Source: a virus
DNA length: 40,785 nt
Virus record (IMG/VR): IMGVR_UViG_3300030105_000968
Span: 1-40,785 of that record
Direction: 5' to 3' (one strand)
Part shown: positions 32,994-39,846 of the stretch, one piece after another
Position numbering within the stretch: position 1 is the first letter of the stretch
Layout of the letters: every line of letters starts with the position of its first letter
Program-made: the position numbers and the translations under genes
The notes under the pieces: model-generated
Seen by the model: the letters and a program-made list of their open reading frames with translations, nothing else
The model's database searches: none
Told to the model about the DNA's origin: nothing

Positions 32994-33376
32994 TCGATTG
33001 GTATACTCCCTTTGGCGAATTTGAAATCGTGTTTCAAACACCACATTGCGTATGTAGTCTTTGAAGTTTTAGAGATTCTTTGTTTGGGATTACTGAACAC
33101 AAACCTTATGTCCAGATGAGGGTGTTGGTCCTTGATGAGCAGATGCTTGGCTCTATCGTCAGTCTGAAATCTTCCCTTTGTTTCTATAATCATTGTTCCG
33201 ATTACAAAGTCAGGTGTGTACTTCGATTGACGGGCGGGTCTTGTGTATTCAATCTTCTGTTCTTCATATGAGAAAAGGATGCCTTGGCTGGTAAGCTCAT
33301 CGGCAACCCGCTTCTCAAGTCCAGAACGGAACCCATACTTCAGACCAACAAAATAGTCTTTAGAAGGGTACGTCAT
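32963..33376 (-). CDS. Endonuclease I (T7 gp3-like Holliday junction resolvase)
   Basis: The 137-aa protein shows the PD-(D/E)xK active site in T7 spacing: E21 (SGLEKRVADEL), D56 (YTPDFVI), E65 and K67 (IIETKG). T7 endonuclease I uses E20, D55, E65 and K67. It resolves branched DNA before packaging and breaks down host DNA. It overlaps the SSB gene by 17 bases and the amidase gene by 31, keeping the T7 order 2.5-3-3.5. Length is close to the T7 protein (149 aa). Confidence 0.95.
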   Translation of the reverse strand: MTYPSKDYFVGLKYGFRSGLEKRVADELTSQGILFSYEEQKIEYTRPARQSKYTPDFVIGTMIIETKGRFQTDDRAKHLLIKDQHPHLDIRFVFSNPKQRISKTSKTTYAMWCLKHDFKFAKGSIPIEWLSEKQLTT

Positions 33377-33983
33377 CGAACTCCGCTTCTAATGAGGGTG
33401 CTGAAGTTGGAGATACAATTGGCTGGCTAGCTGTGAACTCAAAGCCATCTTCAACATCGAAGCCTGACGCTGCATTCCCTGCTCCACCACCACCATCCAA
33501 TGCTTCAATAAGCTGGACAGTCTTCATGCGTAGTGATACACCAGCACCAACTAATCCTGTGTAGTAGGTGATAGGTTGGAAGCCAATGCGAACACGGCTA
33601 CCATTCCAAGTCGGAACCTCTTCAGTAATAACCTGCTTACGGGCATCGATGACCAACGGCTTCTGGGTGAAGTCACCATTGCGTCCATTGACAAGGGCCT
33701 TGAGCTTGAACTTGAAGGACACATCACCTGTCTCATCATCGATGGTGTAAGGTGGGTTGGTTTTGATTTTATCCTTGGACTTACCTGTCTCTTCCATAGC
33801 GTCAGCAATAGCTTTCTCCATGTACTCATCAAGCTGAGCCATTAGAGGTAGAGCAACTGCGTTCTCCATGTTGAGGGTGCATCCGAACTCCCCATTTTCG
33901 TTGAACTTATAATCGGGGGTGAACGCCTTAAGCCATTCGGTCCGGCCTTCAGGTGTGATGATTTGTGGTATTTTATTTGACAT
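33360..33983 (-). CDS. Single-stranded DNA-binding protein (T7 gp2.5-like)
   Basis: The 207-aa product starts MSNKIPQIITPEGRTEWLKA, has an OB-fold-like middle (GDVSFKFKLKALVNGRNGDF; RVRIGFQPITYYTGLVGAGV SLRM) and ends with a flexible acidic tail, EAEFDDVPF. In T7 gp2.5 the acidic tail with its final Phe binds the DNA polymerase and is essential; the same tail design is present here. The gene order (RNA polymerase, small gene, SSB, endonuclease) matches T7. RBS AGGATAACT precedes the ATG. Confidence 0.93.
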   Translation of the reverse strand: MSNKIPQIITPEGRTEWLKAFTPDYKFNENGEFGCTLNMENAVALPLMAQLDEYMEKAIADAMEETGKSKDKIKTNPPYTIDDETGDVSFKFKLKALVNGRNGDFTQKPLVIDARKQVITEEVPTWNGSRVRIGFQPITYYTGLVGAGVSLRMKTVQLIEALDGGGGAGNAASGFDVEDGFEFTASQPIVSPTSAPSLEAEFDDVPF

Positions 33984-34020
33984 AGTTATCCTAGTTGTCA
34001 GGTGCGCTTAGTGCGCTGGT

Positions 34021-34149
34021 TTAATTTCGGCAAGCTCTAAGGAACTCACTGATAATGATTCCTTGATTTATCAATGCAGCGATAAGGTCAAGTGGTAAGG
34101 GCTGGCCATTCATTGTTAGAAGGCAAGCTTGGGTCTGTTCAAATGTCAT
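34021..34149 (-). CDS. Hypothetical protein, 42 aa
   Basis: A short ORF between the RNA polymerase terminator and SSB. It starts at ATG 34149 with RBS GGAGAAAGACC and encodes MTFEQTQACLLTMNGQPLPL followed by DLIAALINQGIIISEFLRAC and RN. It is helical with an amphipathic centre. No family is recognised. The perfect RBS and the position directly after a promoter/terminator pair support expression. T7 also has very small genes in this interval (1.1-2), including inhibitors of host proteins; any such role here is speculation. Confidence 0.65.
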   Translation of the reverse strand: MTFEQTQACLLTMNGQPLPLDLIAALINQGIIISEFLRACRN

Positions 34150-34162
34150 GGTCTTTCTCCAT

Positions 34163-34190
34163 AAAAAAGCCCCCTGTTTTACGAGAGGGC
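34163..34190 (-). terminator. Terminator below the RNA polymerase gene
   Basis: On the minus strand GCCCTCTCG...CAGGGGGC (34190-34169, G-T pair included) is followed by six T. It probably ends transcription by host RNA polymerase of the early region, comparable in role to the T7 early terminator. A copy of the recurring phage element lies just upstream of it, so phage transcripts would have to read through. Confidence 0.8.
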
Positions 34191-34209
34191 ATTAGCTGTT
34201 TAGCTGGTT

Positions 34210-34243
34210 ACGGTTTTCTTACCGTGATAGTGCAACCTTTGCT
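34210..34243 (-). promoter_or_regulatory. Recurring phage element, copy 3 (candidate promoter)
   Basis: On the minus strand AGCAAAGGTTGCACTATC leads into the hairpin ACGGT-AAGAAA-ACCGT. It agrees with the element at 32539-32572 at 32 of 34 positions, although the flanks differ. It lies 37 bases below the RNA polymerase stop and heads the SSB/endonuclease/amidase operon. Confidence 0.5.
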
Positions 34244-34280
34244 CTACCCCAGTAAGGACACCACTTCAGTACGGAAACTA

Positions 34281-36866
34281 TTAGGCAAAAGAATAACGTG
34301 ATGATGCCGTAGCAGCTAGGTCCAGTGTGCCTTTACTAGGCGGCAATGGAATCTCTTCACGGTTCTCCGGTTTCATCTGGGCATTCAACTCTAAGTAGAG
34401 TCCATGCACAATGTCACCTGCCTGATACATCTCAACCATAGATTCTCTGATGATGTGCCAGAACTCATCAGTGTCCGCTGCATGTGTGGCGAATGAGTCA
34501 TGAATAAGACTGAAGCTGTTTATACCCTGCTCAGATTCTGCGGCCCTTGAGACTGTTAGCTGAAGGTGAGCAGCATCACAGCCATGAACCCAGTTAGGGG
34601 CCATTGCCTGTGCAGATTTGCGAGTGCATATCTGGTCAGTCGATTCCTTTAGCGTGAGGTAGACTAGGTTGCCATTGATGCTAGTCTTCACACGTCTGGG
34701 GTTGGTGTCGTAGTAACTTTGAACGACAGGGAATCCAAGCGGTGTTGTCCAACGTACAGGCATGGCATGGTGAGAACCATCAGGCATCTGGAACTTTTCC
34801 TTTGCCACCTTACTCGCAGCATCAGTGAGCCAATCCATAAGATGGGCTGGACGTTTGACTGAATCAACAACGGCATCCCAAAGCAACCTTGCAATGTAAC
34901 TAGATGCACGGTATCCGTTGTCATAACTGAACGGGAAATCCTTACCTGTCTTGTTACAGTCACGCATTAATGGATGCATCACATCGCTCTGTATTTGCTC
35001 CTTGAATCCGTACTGCTTGGAGCCATACGAATATGTCATGCAGCTACGTTTCGCATGGACCCTCCCGAAGCCATGCTTCAGCCACTCAAGTGCAAGCTCA
35101 GTATAATTTGGGACCCTCACACCCATGTTGTTGAGGATTGGAGCACCCCAATGTTCATGTGGTTGTTCGCTGTCCTTCCTTAGTTGCACCACCACTTTGT
35201 CAGCGACAATCTGGTAGAGGTCCATAGGCTTATCGACAGGTAGCAGGTTCACGTTCAGTGCTGTGCTGGCACATTGAGTAGCCATCGACAGGTGTTGAAG
35301 TCCACTCGCTGACCCATCAAGGGCGATAGGCAGGTGAGACACAAACGCATCACCCTGCTCAAGGAATCCTTTCCATTCCATAGCTGCTGCCATAAATTGC
35401 AAAGGCTTGTCAGCATCACACCACTGACGGTTCTCAAATGGATTCTCAACGCACTGCATAATCCAATGCTCGTTGTCCATCACCCACTGCACCCGTGCTT
35501 CAAGCGTGTCCTTATCTATCTTGTCAAACGCACCCGTGTTGGCTAGGTGAATGGCTAACCACCTCCAACCTGACTCACCTAAAGGCTTGCCATTTGCAAA
35601 CCGGAGGGTGGCTTTCATCTCGTCCGGTCCCATCCCATTGTAGGCACTGACCGCGTAGACACGACCACGGAAGTCGAGGTTGTATCCAAAGTAGAACTCA
35701 TCAAATTCGCTGAATTCCTGTGCAGTGGACATGGTACTACTGAAGGCTATTCTCTTGGCTGCACTCTCCCGATTGCTGGCCTCAATCCTGTTCTTCTCTT
35801 TGTAATACGCTGCCCATTGCTGTTTGGTTTCTAACTCAAAGTCCTCTTCTTTAGCTGACTCTTCATTGAAGCGAGGTGGGATTGAATTACACCACTCAAC
35901 ACCGTTGTCCCACATCTCATTGACGAGGTTCAGGATGTCCTTATTGACGGACCACGCTGTCCTCTGCATTGCGTTAACTGCATGGAGGACAACATCGATG
36001 TTGGTGTGTTTTAAATCTGCCATGTAGTTGTTGTTGTGAGTCTTCACAAAGCGAACAGGTCTACAGTAATGTGAATAATAAACACCGCCAGTTAGGTTCT
36101 CATAATTCCAATCTCTGGGCTGGATTACCAGAGGCTTATACTGGGGAGCAGTGAGGCCTATACGAGAGCATCTTTCGTCTATCCAATCCAATGTCTCAGG
36201 GGTAGCAACAAGCCTCTTCACGGTGTTGTGCTTGCCCTTAGATTCGGTTGTGATTTGGACTAAACCAACAGTCTCAATCAGGATTGTGAGAAGCTTTGAA
36301 CCAAGGTGCATTAGCTGTGCTTGTGACCAAGATTCCCAGTTGTTGATTGTCCCCTTTGAGGTTTCATCATTCATGGCGTTGATGATTATTGTCCTCTTCC
36401 AGTGACCCTCTTTACGACTTGAAGCATCGACCAGACGTTTCCATAACTTGGCATCTTGCTTTCGCAGGTCAGCCAATCTGAACTCGTCCTCAACCTGCTC
36501 TGCGGCCTTCTTAATTATGGATTGGAGCGTTCCATATTTGATTGATATTCCGTTGATTATAAACTTCATAAACACAAACCCAATCACGTTAGCATCACCA
36601 CCTGAGAGTAACAATCGAGCAGACCCACCACGTCCACCTCGGCCAACATCAGCATCCATGTATGATTGAATACCAGCACTGAATTTGGCTAGTCCATGTG
36701 TGAGCATAGCCTGTCCGTATTGTGTTCCAGATTCCCCCCTCTGAGTCTTCTGTTTGCTAATCTGTTTAGCCATCTTATTAACACCAACATCTCTCATTCT
36801 TTTCTCAATGAGTAGCTGTGAGTCCATCAACTTGTCACCTGTAATAATCGTTTCTAACTTAGACAT
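34281..36866 (-). CDS. Single-subunit phage RNA polymerase (T7 gp1-like)
   Basis: The 861-aa protein (T7: 883) shows every catalytic landmark: D517 (ALDGSASGLQHLS; T7 D537), R602, K606 and Y614 (RVHAKRSCMTYSYGSKQYGF; T7 R627, K631, Y639) and H789/D790 (SLIHDSF; T7 H811/D812). The C-terminus ends YSFA, like the FAFA foot of T7. The region about residues 710-760 is the counterpart of the promoter specificity loop and is diverged from T7, so it should read a different promoter. RBS GGAGAAGACTAA precedes the ATG. It is transcribed after the integrase/attP region, unlike T7, and its upstream region carries one copy of the recurring element plus a 17-bp inverted repeat. Confidence 0.98.
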   Translation of the reverse strand: MSKLETIITGDKLMDSQLLIEKRMRDVGVNKMAKQISKQKTQRGESGTQYGQAMLTHGLAKFSAGIQSYMDADVGRGGRGGSARLLLSGGDANVIGFVFMKFIINGISIKYGTLQSIIKKAAEQVEDEFRLADLRKQDAKLWKRLVDASSRKEGHWKRTIIINAMNDETSKGTINNWESWSQAQLMHLGSKLLTILIETVGLVQITTESKGKHNTVKRLVATPETLDWIDERCSRIGLTAPQYKPLVIQPRDWNYENLTGGVYYSHYCRPVRFVKTHNNNYMADLKHTNIDVVLHAVNAMQRTAWSVNKDILNLVNEMWDNGVEWCNSIPPRFNEESAKEEDFELETKQQWAAYYKEKNRIEASNRESAAKRIAFSSTMSTAQEFSEFDEFYFGYNLDFRGRVYAVSAYNGMGPDEMKATLRFANGKPLGESGWRWLAIHLANTGAFDKIDKDTLEARVQWVMDNEHWIMQCVENPFENRQWCDADKPLQFMAAAMEWKGFLEQGDAFVSHLPIALDGSASGLQHLSMATQCASTALNVNLLPVDKPMDLYQIVADKVVVQLRKDSEQPHEHWGAPILNNMGVRVPNYTELALEWLKHGFGRVHAKRSCMTYSYGSKQYGFKEQIQSDVMHPLMRDCNKTGKDFPFSYDNGYRASSYIARLLWDAVVDSVKRPAHLMDWLTDAASKVAKEKFQMPDGSHHAMPVRWTTPLGFPVVQSYYDTNPRRVKTSINGNLVYLTLKESTDQICTRKSAQAMAPNWVHGCDAAHLQLTVSRAAESEQGINSFSLIHDSFATHAADTDEFWHIIRESMVEMYQAGDIVHGLYLELNAQMKPENREEIPLPPSKGTLDLAATASSRYSFA

Positions 36867-36926
36867 TTAGTCTTCTCCAATTTAACTTCAATTCTGAAAC
36901 CATTAACCCACGGCAGAGCCACGGGC

Positions 36927-36976
36927 TGGGCGTAAGCCCATGGTGCAACCTTTGATATTAAGGTCTTGCTAATATA
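36927..36976 (-). promoter_or_regulatory. Recurring phage element, copy 4 (candidate promoter/origin)
   Basis: On the minus strand the extended motif (TATATTAGC, a few bases, CCTTAATATCAAAGGTTGCAC) is followed by the 5-bp hairpin TGGGC-TTAC-GCCCA. The motif is nearly the same as the copy below the terminase gene (29 of 34 positions by eye). It lies 61-110 bases upstream of the RNA polymerase start and could let the phage polymerase read its own gene or act as an origin. Confidence 0.5.
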
Positions 36977-37032
36977 ACTATGAGCCAGCATTTGGCCCTC
37001 ATTTGTCCTGCCTACTGTCCTCTTAAAGTTGA

Positions 37033-37049
37033 ACTGAAATACTTTCAGT
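37033..37049. promoter_or_regulatory. 17-bp perfect inverted repeat, candidate operator
   Basis: ACTGAAA-TAC-TTTCAGT is a perfect 7-3-7 inverted repeat about 170 bases upstream of the RNA polymerase start and between attP and that gene. Its size suits a dimeric regulator such as the MarR-type protein encoded at 38350-38721. No T-run follows, so a terminator is less likely. The link to that regulator is inference. Confidence 0.45.
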
Positions 37050-37126
37050 ACGGGTAAACATCGTGCAAAGTAAGGCCACACCTGTGGAAAAGAACAGATG
37101 CAGCCTTGGTACTATCTATCGAATAA

Positions 37127-37151
37127 TGGCGCGCCCGAGAGGATTCGAACC
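37127..37151 (-). other. attP: Candidate attP core: 3' end of a tRNA-Arg
   Basis: On the minus strand GGTTCGAATCCTCTCGGGCG plus CGCCA reads as the T-loop, 3' T-stem, acceptor strand and CCA end of a tRNA. The acceptor strand CGGGCGC-G-CCA matches proteobacterial tRNA-Arg genes such as E. coli tRNA-Arg(CCG). The 5' T-stem bases upstream (AAC) do not pair, so the similarity begins at GG and only the 3' end is present, as expected for an attachment site and not for a tRNA gene. It lies 40 bp below the integrase stop codon. Confidence 0.82.
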
Positions 37152-37190
37152 GTTAATCGACTCGACTGACGCATAGAATTCGTAGACATA

Positions 37191-38327
37191 TCAGGCACTT
37201 AGTGCTGGTAGTATATCATTTGGCAAGGCATTTGGGGACACTCTGTCCCTGCTATTGTCCTTGCCCTGCAGTGCTGCTATCGCTCCTTGTAATGCTTCGT
37301 CCGTGACCTTCGTATACTTTGCAGTCTGGGTAATCTTGGCATGTCCCATTAGGCTCTGGATGACTTTCATTTGGGCCTTAGCACTCACTAGCCTAGTGGC
37401 AAACGTGTGTCGCATGCCATACCAAACCTCTTCATCTGCCCATTGCATTGTGGGACGCACAGACTCATTCCAGAAGCGAGTACAGTGGTACTTATAGTCA
37501 AGCTTAATGAAGGGCTGGAAGTCCACTAGCTGTCCTGTGACGCGCTTGCTGAGTATGCGCTTAACCCTGTCTGTCATCGGAACATCCCTCGGCTTTTTAG
37601 TCTTGGAATATTCTTTGGGGATGCGGATAACAGGCAGCCCCTTAATGTCAGATTTAATCCAACTGCAATGTAGCTGGTGAGCCTCACGCCAAGGCCTCAT
37701 GCCTGTATCAAAAAGTAAGATTATGAAGTCAGCCAACAACTCATTTGTCTTCTGATAAGCAAAAGGAAAAGCCCGTGCTAGCTCTATGATTTCAACCTCT
37801 TCGGCTGGGCTGTAATAACGCATCCTAGAGTTGTCACCTACGGGCTCCCACTCAATAAATGGTGGGTTTTTCATCCGCCCCTGATGGACCATGTGCTTTA
37901 TCATCGATGACAAGCACGTCAGTTTGTTGTTGATGGTTTTGGGCTTATTGCCCTTGTCTCTCAATGTCCTGATGTATTCATCAACAAGCAACGTGTCAAT
38001 GTCAGTCAGTTTGGTTATACGCTTCTCATCAATGAAGAATCGAGTTAGCGCATTCCAGTATTGAATGACCTTGGTTTGGTAACCATCTGTCTCATATTTC
38101 CAGCGGTGCTCCCACGTTGCCTCATAAGCAAAGTGCAGGGTCAAGCCAGTGCCTTTAGCAAGCTGCTTAACGTCTGGTCTTAATCCCCTCGCCATATCTG
38201 CTATGGCTTGCAATTCAATTGCAACAGCCTCACTCCGTTGGTCTAGACCCAGTACAAAGTGAACGAAGCGATGACCGCCCCGTTGCACCTTGATTTGGTA
38301 GCCCGTTTTCCTTTCGTAAATAGCCAT
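37191..38327 (-). CDS. int: Tyrosine recombinase (phage integrase)
   Basis: The 378-aa integrase has an N-terminal arm-type part (residues 1-60), a SAM-like core-binding domain (about 65-165: YWNALTRFFIDEKRITKLTD; NNKLTCLSSMIKHMVHQGRM) and a catalytic domain with R211 (DTGMRPWREA), K243/K244, R306 (YGMRHTFATR), H329 (LMGHAKI) and nucleophile Y338 (AKYTKV). In the HxxR box the usual His is Tyr303, an uncommon but known kind of replacement. RBS AAGGAG precedes the ATG. The gene lies between a MarR-type regulator and a tRNA-derived attP, so this T7-like phage very probably can integrate. Confidence 0.95.
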   Translation of the reverse strand: MAIYERKTGYQIKVQRGGHRFVHFVLGLDQRSEAVAIELQAIADMARGLRPDVKQLAKGTGLTLHFAYEATWEHRWKYETDGYQTKVIQYWNALTRFFIDEKRITKLTDIDTLLVDEYIRTLRDKGNKPKTINNKLTCLSSMIKHMVHQGRMKNPPFIEWEPVGDNSRMRYYSPAEEVEIIELARAFPFAYQKTNELLADFIILLFDTGMRPWREAHQLHCSWIKSDIKGLPVIRIPKEYSKTKKPRDVPMTDRVKRILSKRVTGQLVDFQPFIKLDYKYHCTRFWNESVRPTMQWADEEVWYGMRHTFATRLVSAKAQMKVIQSLMGHAKITQTAKYTKVTDEALQGAIAALQGKDNSRDRVSPNALPNDILPALSA

Positions 38328-38349
38328 GATTTTGGCTCCTTATTCCAGT

Positions 38350-38721
38350 TTAAAAATGAGAGAGTAATTCCTTAGAAAAGGCCTTTCCTTTCTCGCTAAG
38401 TTCAACATATCGCACCCGCCTGTCCATTGGGTCGGAGCGTAGTTCAACAAGGTTTAGTGGTGCGACTTTACGCCTCGCCACTGTAATGTCAGAGAGTGCA
38501 GCTACACACCTGCTAACATTTGAACCTGATATGTCTAGGCCTACAGCTATCTGTTTGCCCGTGACTGACCCACGTCTAGCCACAATTAAAAATACACGCA
38601 TTTGCTGGGCGGTCATTTCCGCATACATGGCGTTAAACGATTCCAACGCTCCTGCCATTCCTGCCAATGTTTTTTGTTCACTTTTTGAAAAGCTCAATAC
38701 CTGATTTGTACTGTCACTCAT
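38350..38721 (-). CDS. MarR-family transcriptional regulator
   Basis: The 123-aa protein has the MarR winged-helix layout: dimerisation helix at the N-terminus, helices MTAQQMRVFLIVARRGSVTG and KQIAVGLDISGSNVSRCVAA (recognition helix), then the wing with VELRSDPMDRRVRYVELSEK; the DPxDRR word is diagnostic. It would bind a palindromic operator as a dimer. RBS GAGGTAATATT. It is 22 bp upstream of the integrase gene and probably co-transcribed with it. No CI- or Cro-like repressor is seen in the window, so this is the best candidate regulator of the lysis-lysogeny choice. Confidence 0.88.
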   Translation of the reverse strand: MSDSTNQVLSFSKSEQKTLAGMAGALESFNAMYAEMTAQQMRVFLIVARRGSVTGKQIAVGLDISGSNVSRCVAALSDITVARRKVAPLNLVELRSDPMDRRVRYVELSEKGKAFSKELLSHF

Positions 38722-38743
38722 AATATTACCTCGTTACTTCATT

Positions 38744-38950
38744 TTATCGCTGTGGCTCAAAAGGCCGGTTGGCTTGGTTCTTTGGAAACACGCCTTTATT
38801 TTTCGCATAAAATCTCAGGCAGCTATGTTTCGGTTTTCTGAAACAAACATCTAAGACCATCCATAGCCAATCAGGCCACTGGTCCGCGCGCATCCAAGCG
38901 TACTTCTTAACACGTCCCGTGTTAGCTCTTACCATTTTCATCATAATCAT
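38744..38950 (-). CDS. Hypothetical basic protein, 68 aa
   Basis: Strongly basic and tryptophan-containing (MVRANTGRVKKYAWMRADQW; FRKPKHSCLRFYAKNKGVFP), without a named domain. The first ATG (38950) abuts the stop codon of the upstream gene. An in-frame ATG at 38944 is better spaced from the GGAG in the upstream gene's end and may be the true start. It lies just above the MarR-type regulator. Its charge suggests nucleic-acid binding, for example an excisionase-like role next to the integrase, but it lacks a recognisable HTH pattern. Confidence 0.6.
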   Translation of the reverse strand: MIMMKMVRANTGRVKKYAWMRADQWPDWLWMVLDVCFRKPKHSCLRFYAKNKGVFPKNQANRPFEPQR

Positions 38951-39142
38951 TCACTCCATGTTTTTGTTGTTCTTAAGTAGTGATGCTAGTTCAACTTTAT
39001 CAGACTTAGACAAAAGTTGGTTTGGTCCCCATTCCAGCATTAGCTCTTTGCTCCATGCCCTCGCAAAAAAGTAATTCTTCGGCCTCAGCTCGATTTCGAA
39101 AAACTCTCCAATACGTGCACTCATTATTTGATTTGATAACAA
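38951..39142 (-). CDS. Hypothetical protein, 63 aa (TTG start)
   Basis: The start is TTG 39142, supported by GGAG six bases upstream; the in-frame ATG at 39124 has no RBS. The sequence is MLSNQIMSARIGEFFEIELR, PKNYFFARAWSKELMLEWGP and KSDKVELASLLKNNKNME. It is a small soluble protein of mixed character with no recognised family. It abuts the basic 68-aa gene and may be co-transcribed with the regulator and integrase. Confidence 0.55.
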   Translation of the reverse strand: MLSNQIMSARIGEFFEIELRPKNYFFARAWSKELMLEWGPNQLLSKSDKVELASLLKNNKNME

Positions 39143-39238
39143 TTATTACTCCAGTTGGGCGACAACCTCTGTATTAAGATTGCCGTTGTCCTGCATTCTA
39201 TTCTGTATTGAATACTTGAGCAAATAAAAAACTGCCCA

Positions 39239-39319
39239 TCATTCAGAGGTTAAATTTCTAACCGCCGACCTATCACTGTCCAAAATCAACTCAACTAAAT
39301 CTTCAATTGAATAATCCAT
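39239..39319 (-). CDS. Possible peptide, 26 aa
   Basis: A very short ORF with an acidic amphipathic sequence, MDYSIEDLVELILDSDRSAV followed by RNLTSE. An AGGTAGGGACAGCAT stretch before the ATG could be an RBS. It fills part of the gap 39143-39403. Because random short ORFs are frequent, I treat it as tentative. The rest of that gap carries only the hairpin at 39373-39396. Confidence 0.35.
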   Translation of the reverse strand: MDYSIEDLVELILDSDRSAVRNLTSE

Positions 39320-39372
39320 ATGCTGTCCCTACCTTTAAGTTATTATTTAAGTGGCTCCCAAATAGGACCCCA

Positions 39373-39396
39373 AAAAGACCGTGCTAAAGGTCTTTT
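39373..39396. terminator. Bidirectional terminator-like hairpin
   Basis: AAAAGACC/GGTCTTTT forms a perfect 8-bp stem with an 8-base loop (GTGCTAAA). T-runs are found on both strands. It lies 7 bp below the stop of the 65-aa gene and resembles the hairpin at 40149-40170 in stem and loop. Confidence 0.75.
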
Positions 39397-39403
39397 AAGT
39401 GTC

Positions 39404-39601
39404 TCACTTGGCAAGGCGGACCCTGCTAGATATGTCAGCAATGAGGACCCTGCTAGCCTCGCATGTGTACCTGCTAGCAGCACGGGACCCCATGGCGTAA
39501 TGGTGCGTTATTGTCAGGCCCTCGCCTGCAGTTATGGCTTTAGTTTTGATGGCATGCGCCACCATATTGCGTAGGCGTTTTTGCGTTTGGTAGTTGCTCA
39601 T
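39404..39601 (-). CDS. Hypothetical early protein, 65 aa
   Basis: Start at ATG 39601 (MSNYQTQKRLRNMVAHAIKT) with AAAAAAGGACC upstream; longer readings lack an RBS and overlap the neighbouring gene. The product is small and basic (KAITAGEGLTITHHYAMGSR; YTCEASRVLIADISSRVRLA). Nothing diagnostic is visible. It is followed by a strong hairpin terminator, so it ends an early transcription unit containing the three genes above it. Confidence 0.65.
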   Translation of the reverse strand: MSNYQTQKRLRNMVAHAIKTKAITAGEGLTITHHYAMGSRAASRYTCEASRVLIADISSRVRLAK

Positions 39602-39621
39602 TTTATTAGGTCCTTTTTTGG

Positions 39622-39846
39622 TTATCGTTTGGCATATGCCATTAAATCTTTGATGTATTGAGATGGATTGTTGTGGCTTGCCATGTTGCCGCACCATACC
39701 GCCACGCAAGACCCACTAGGGCTAATTCCGCACCATATACCGCGCGCACCATTTGGCCCTGCAGTTATCCATTGGCCAGCCTGCAGGCCTTCACGCTCGG
39801 TTGTTGTTGCAGCCCACACGTCTACTGTTTTTCTATAACGTGACAT
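39622..39846 (-). CDS. Hypothetical early protein, 74 aa
   Basis: Start at ATG 39846 (MSRYRKTVDVWAATTTEREG) with RBS AAAAGGAAATAACC. The sequence continues LQAGQWITAGPNGARGIWCG and SPSGSCVAVWCGNMASHNNP. The WITAGPNGARGIWCG and VAVWCGN words suggest a small beta-sheet domain with two cysteines. No family is recognised. It overlaps the 90-aa gene by 14 bases. Probably one of several host-directed early proteins. Confidence 0.68.
   Translation of the reverse strand: MSRYRKTVDVWAATTTEREGLQAGQWITAGPNGARGIWCGISPSGSCVAVWCGNMASHNNPSQYIKDLMAYAKR

Noticed and set aside
32571-33044. Longer amidase start at 33044
   Set aside because: The extra N-terminal residues are endonuclease sequence read in another frame, while ATG 32993 has an RBS and gives the normal family length.
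36854-37081. 75-aa minus-strand reading frame upstream of and overlapping the RNA polymerase start
   Set aside because: It runs through the recurring element, its hairpin and the 17-bp palindrome, has no convincing RBS, and overlaps the RNA polymerase start. It is more likely regulatory DNA.
37127-37200. A complete tRNA gene
   Set aside because: Only the 3' end (T-loop to CCA) is recognisable. The 5' T-stem does not pair and there is no anticodon or D arm, so it fits an attachment site instead.
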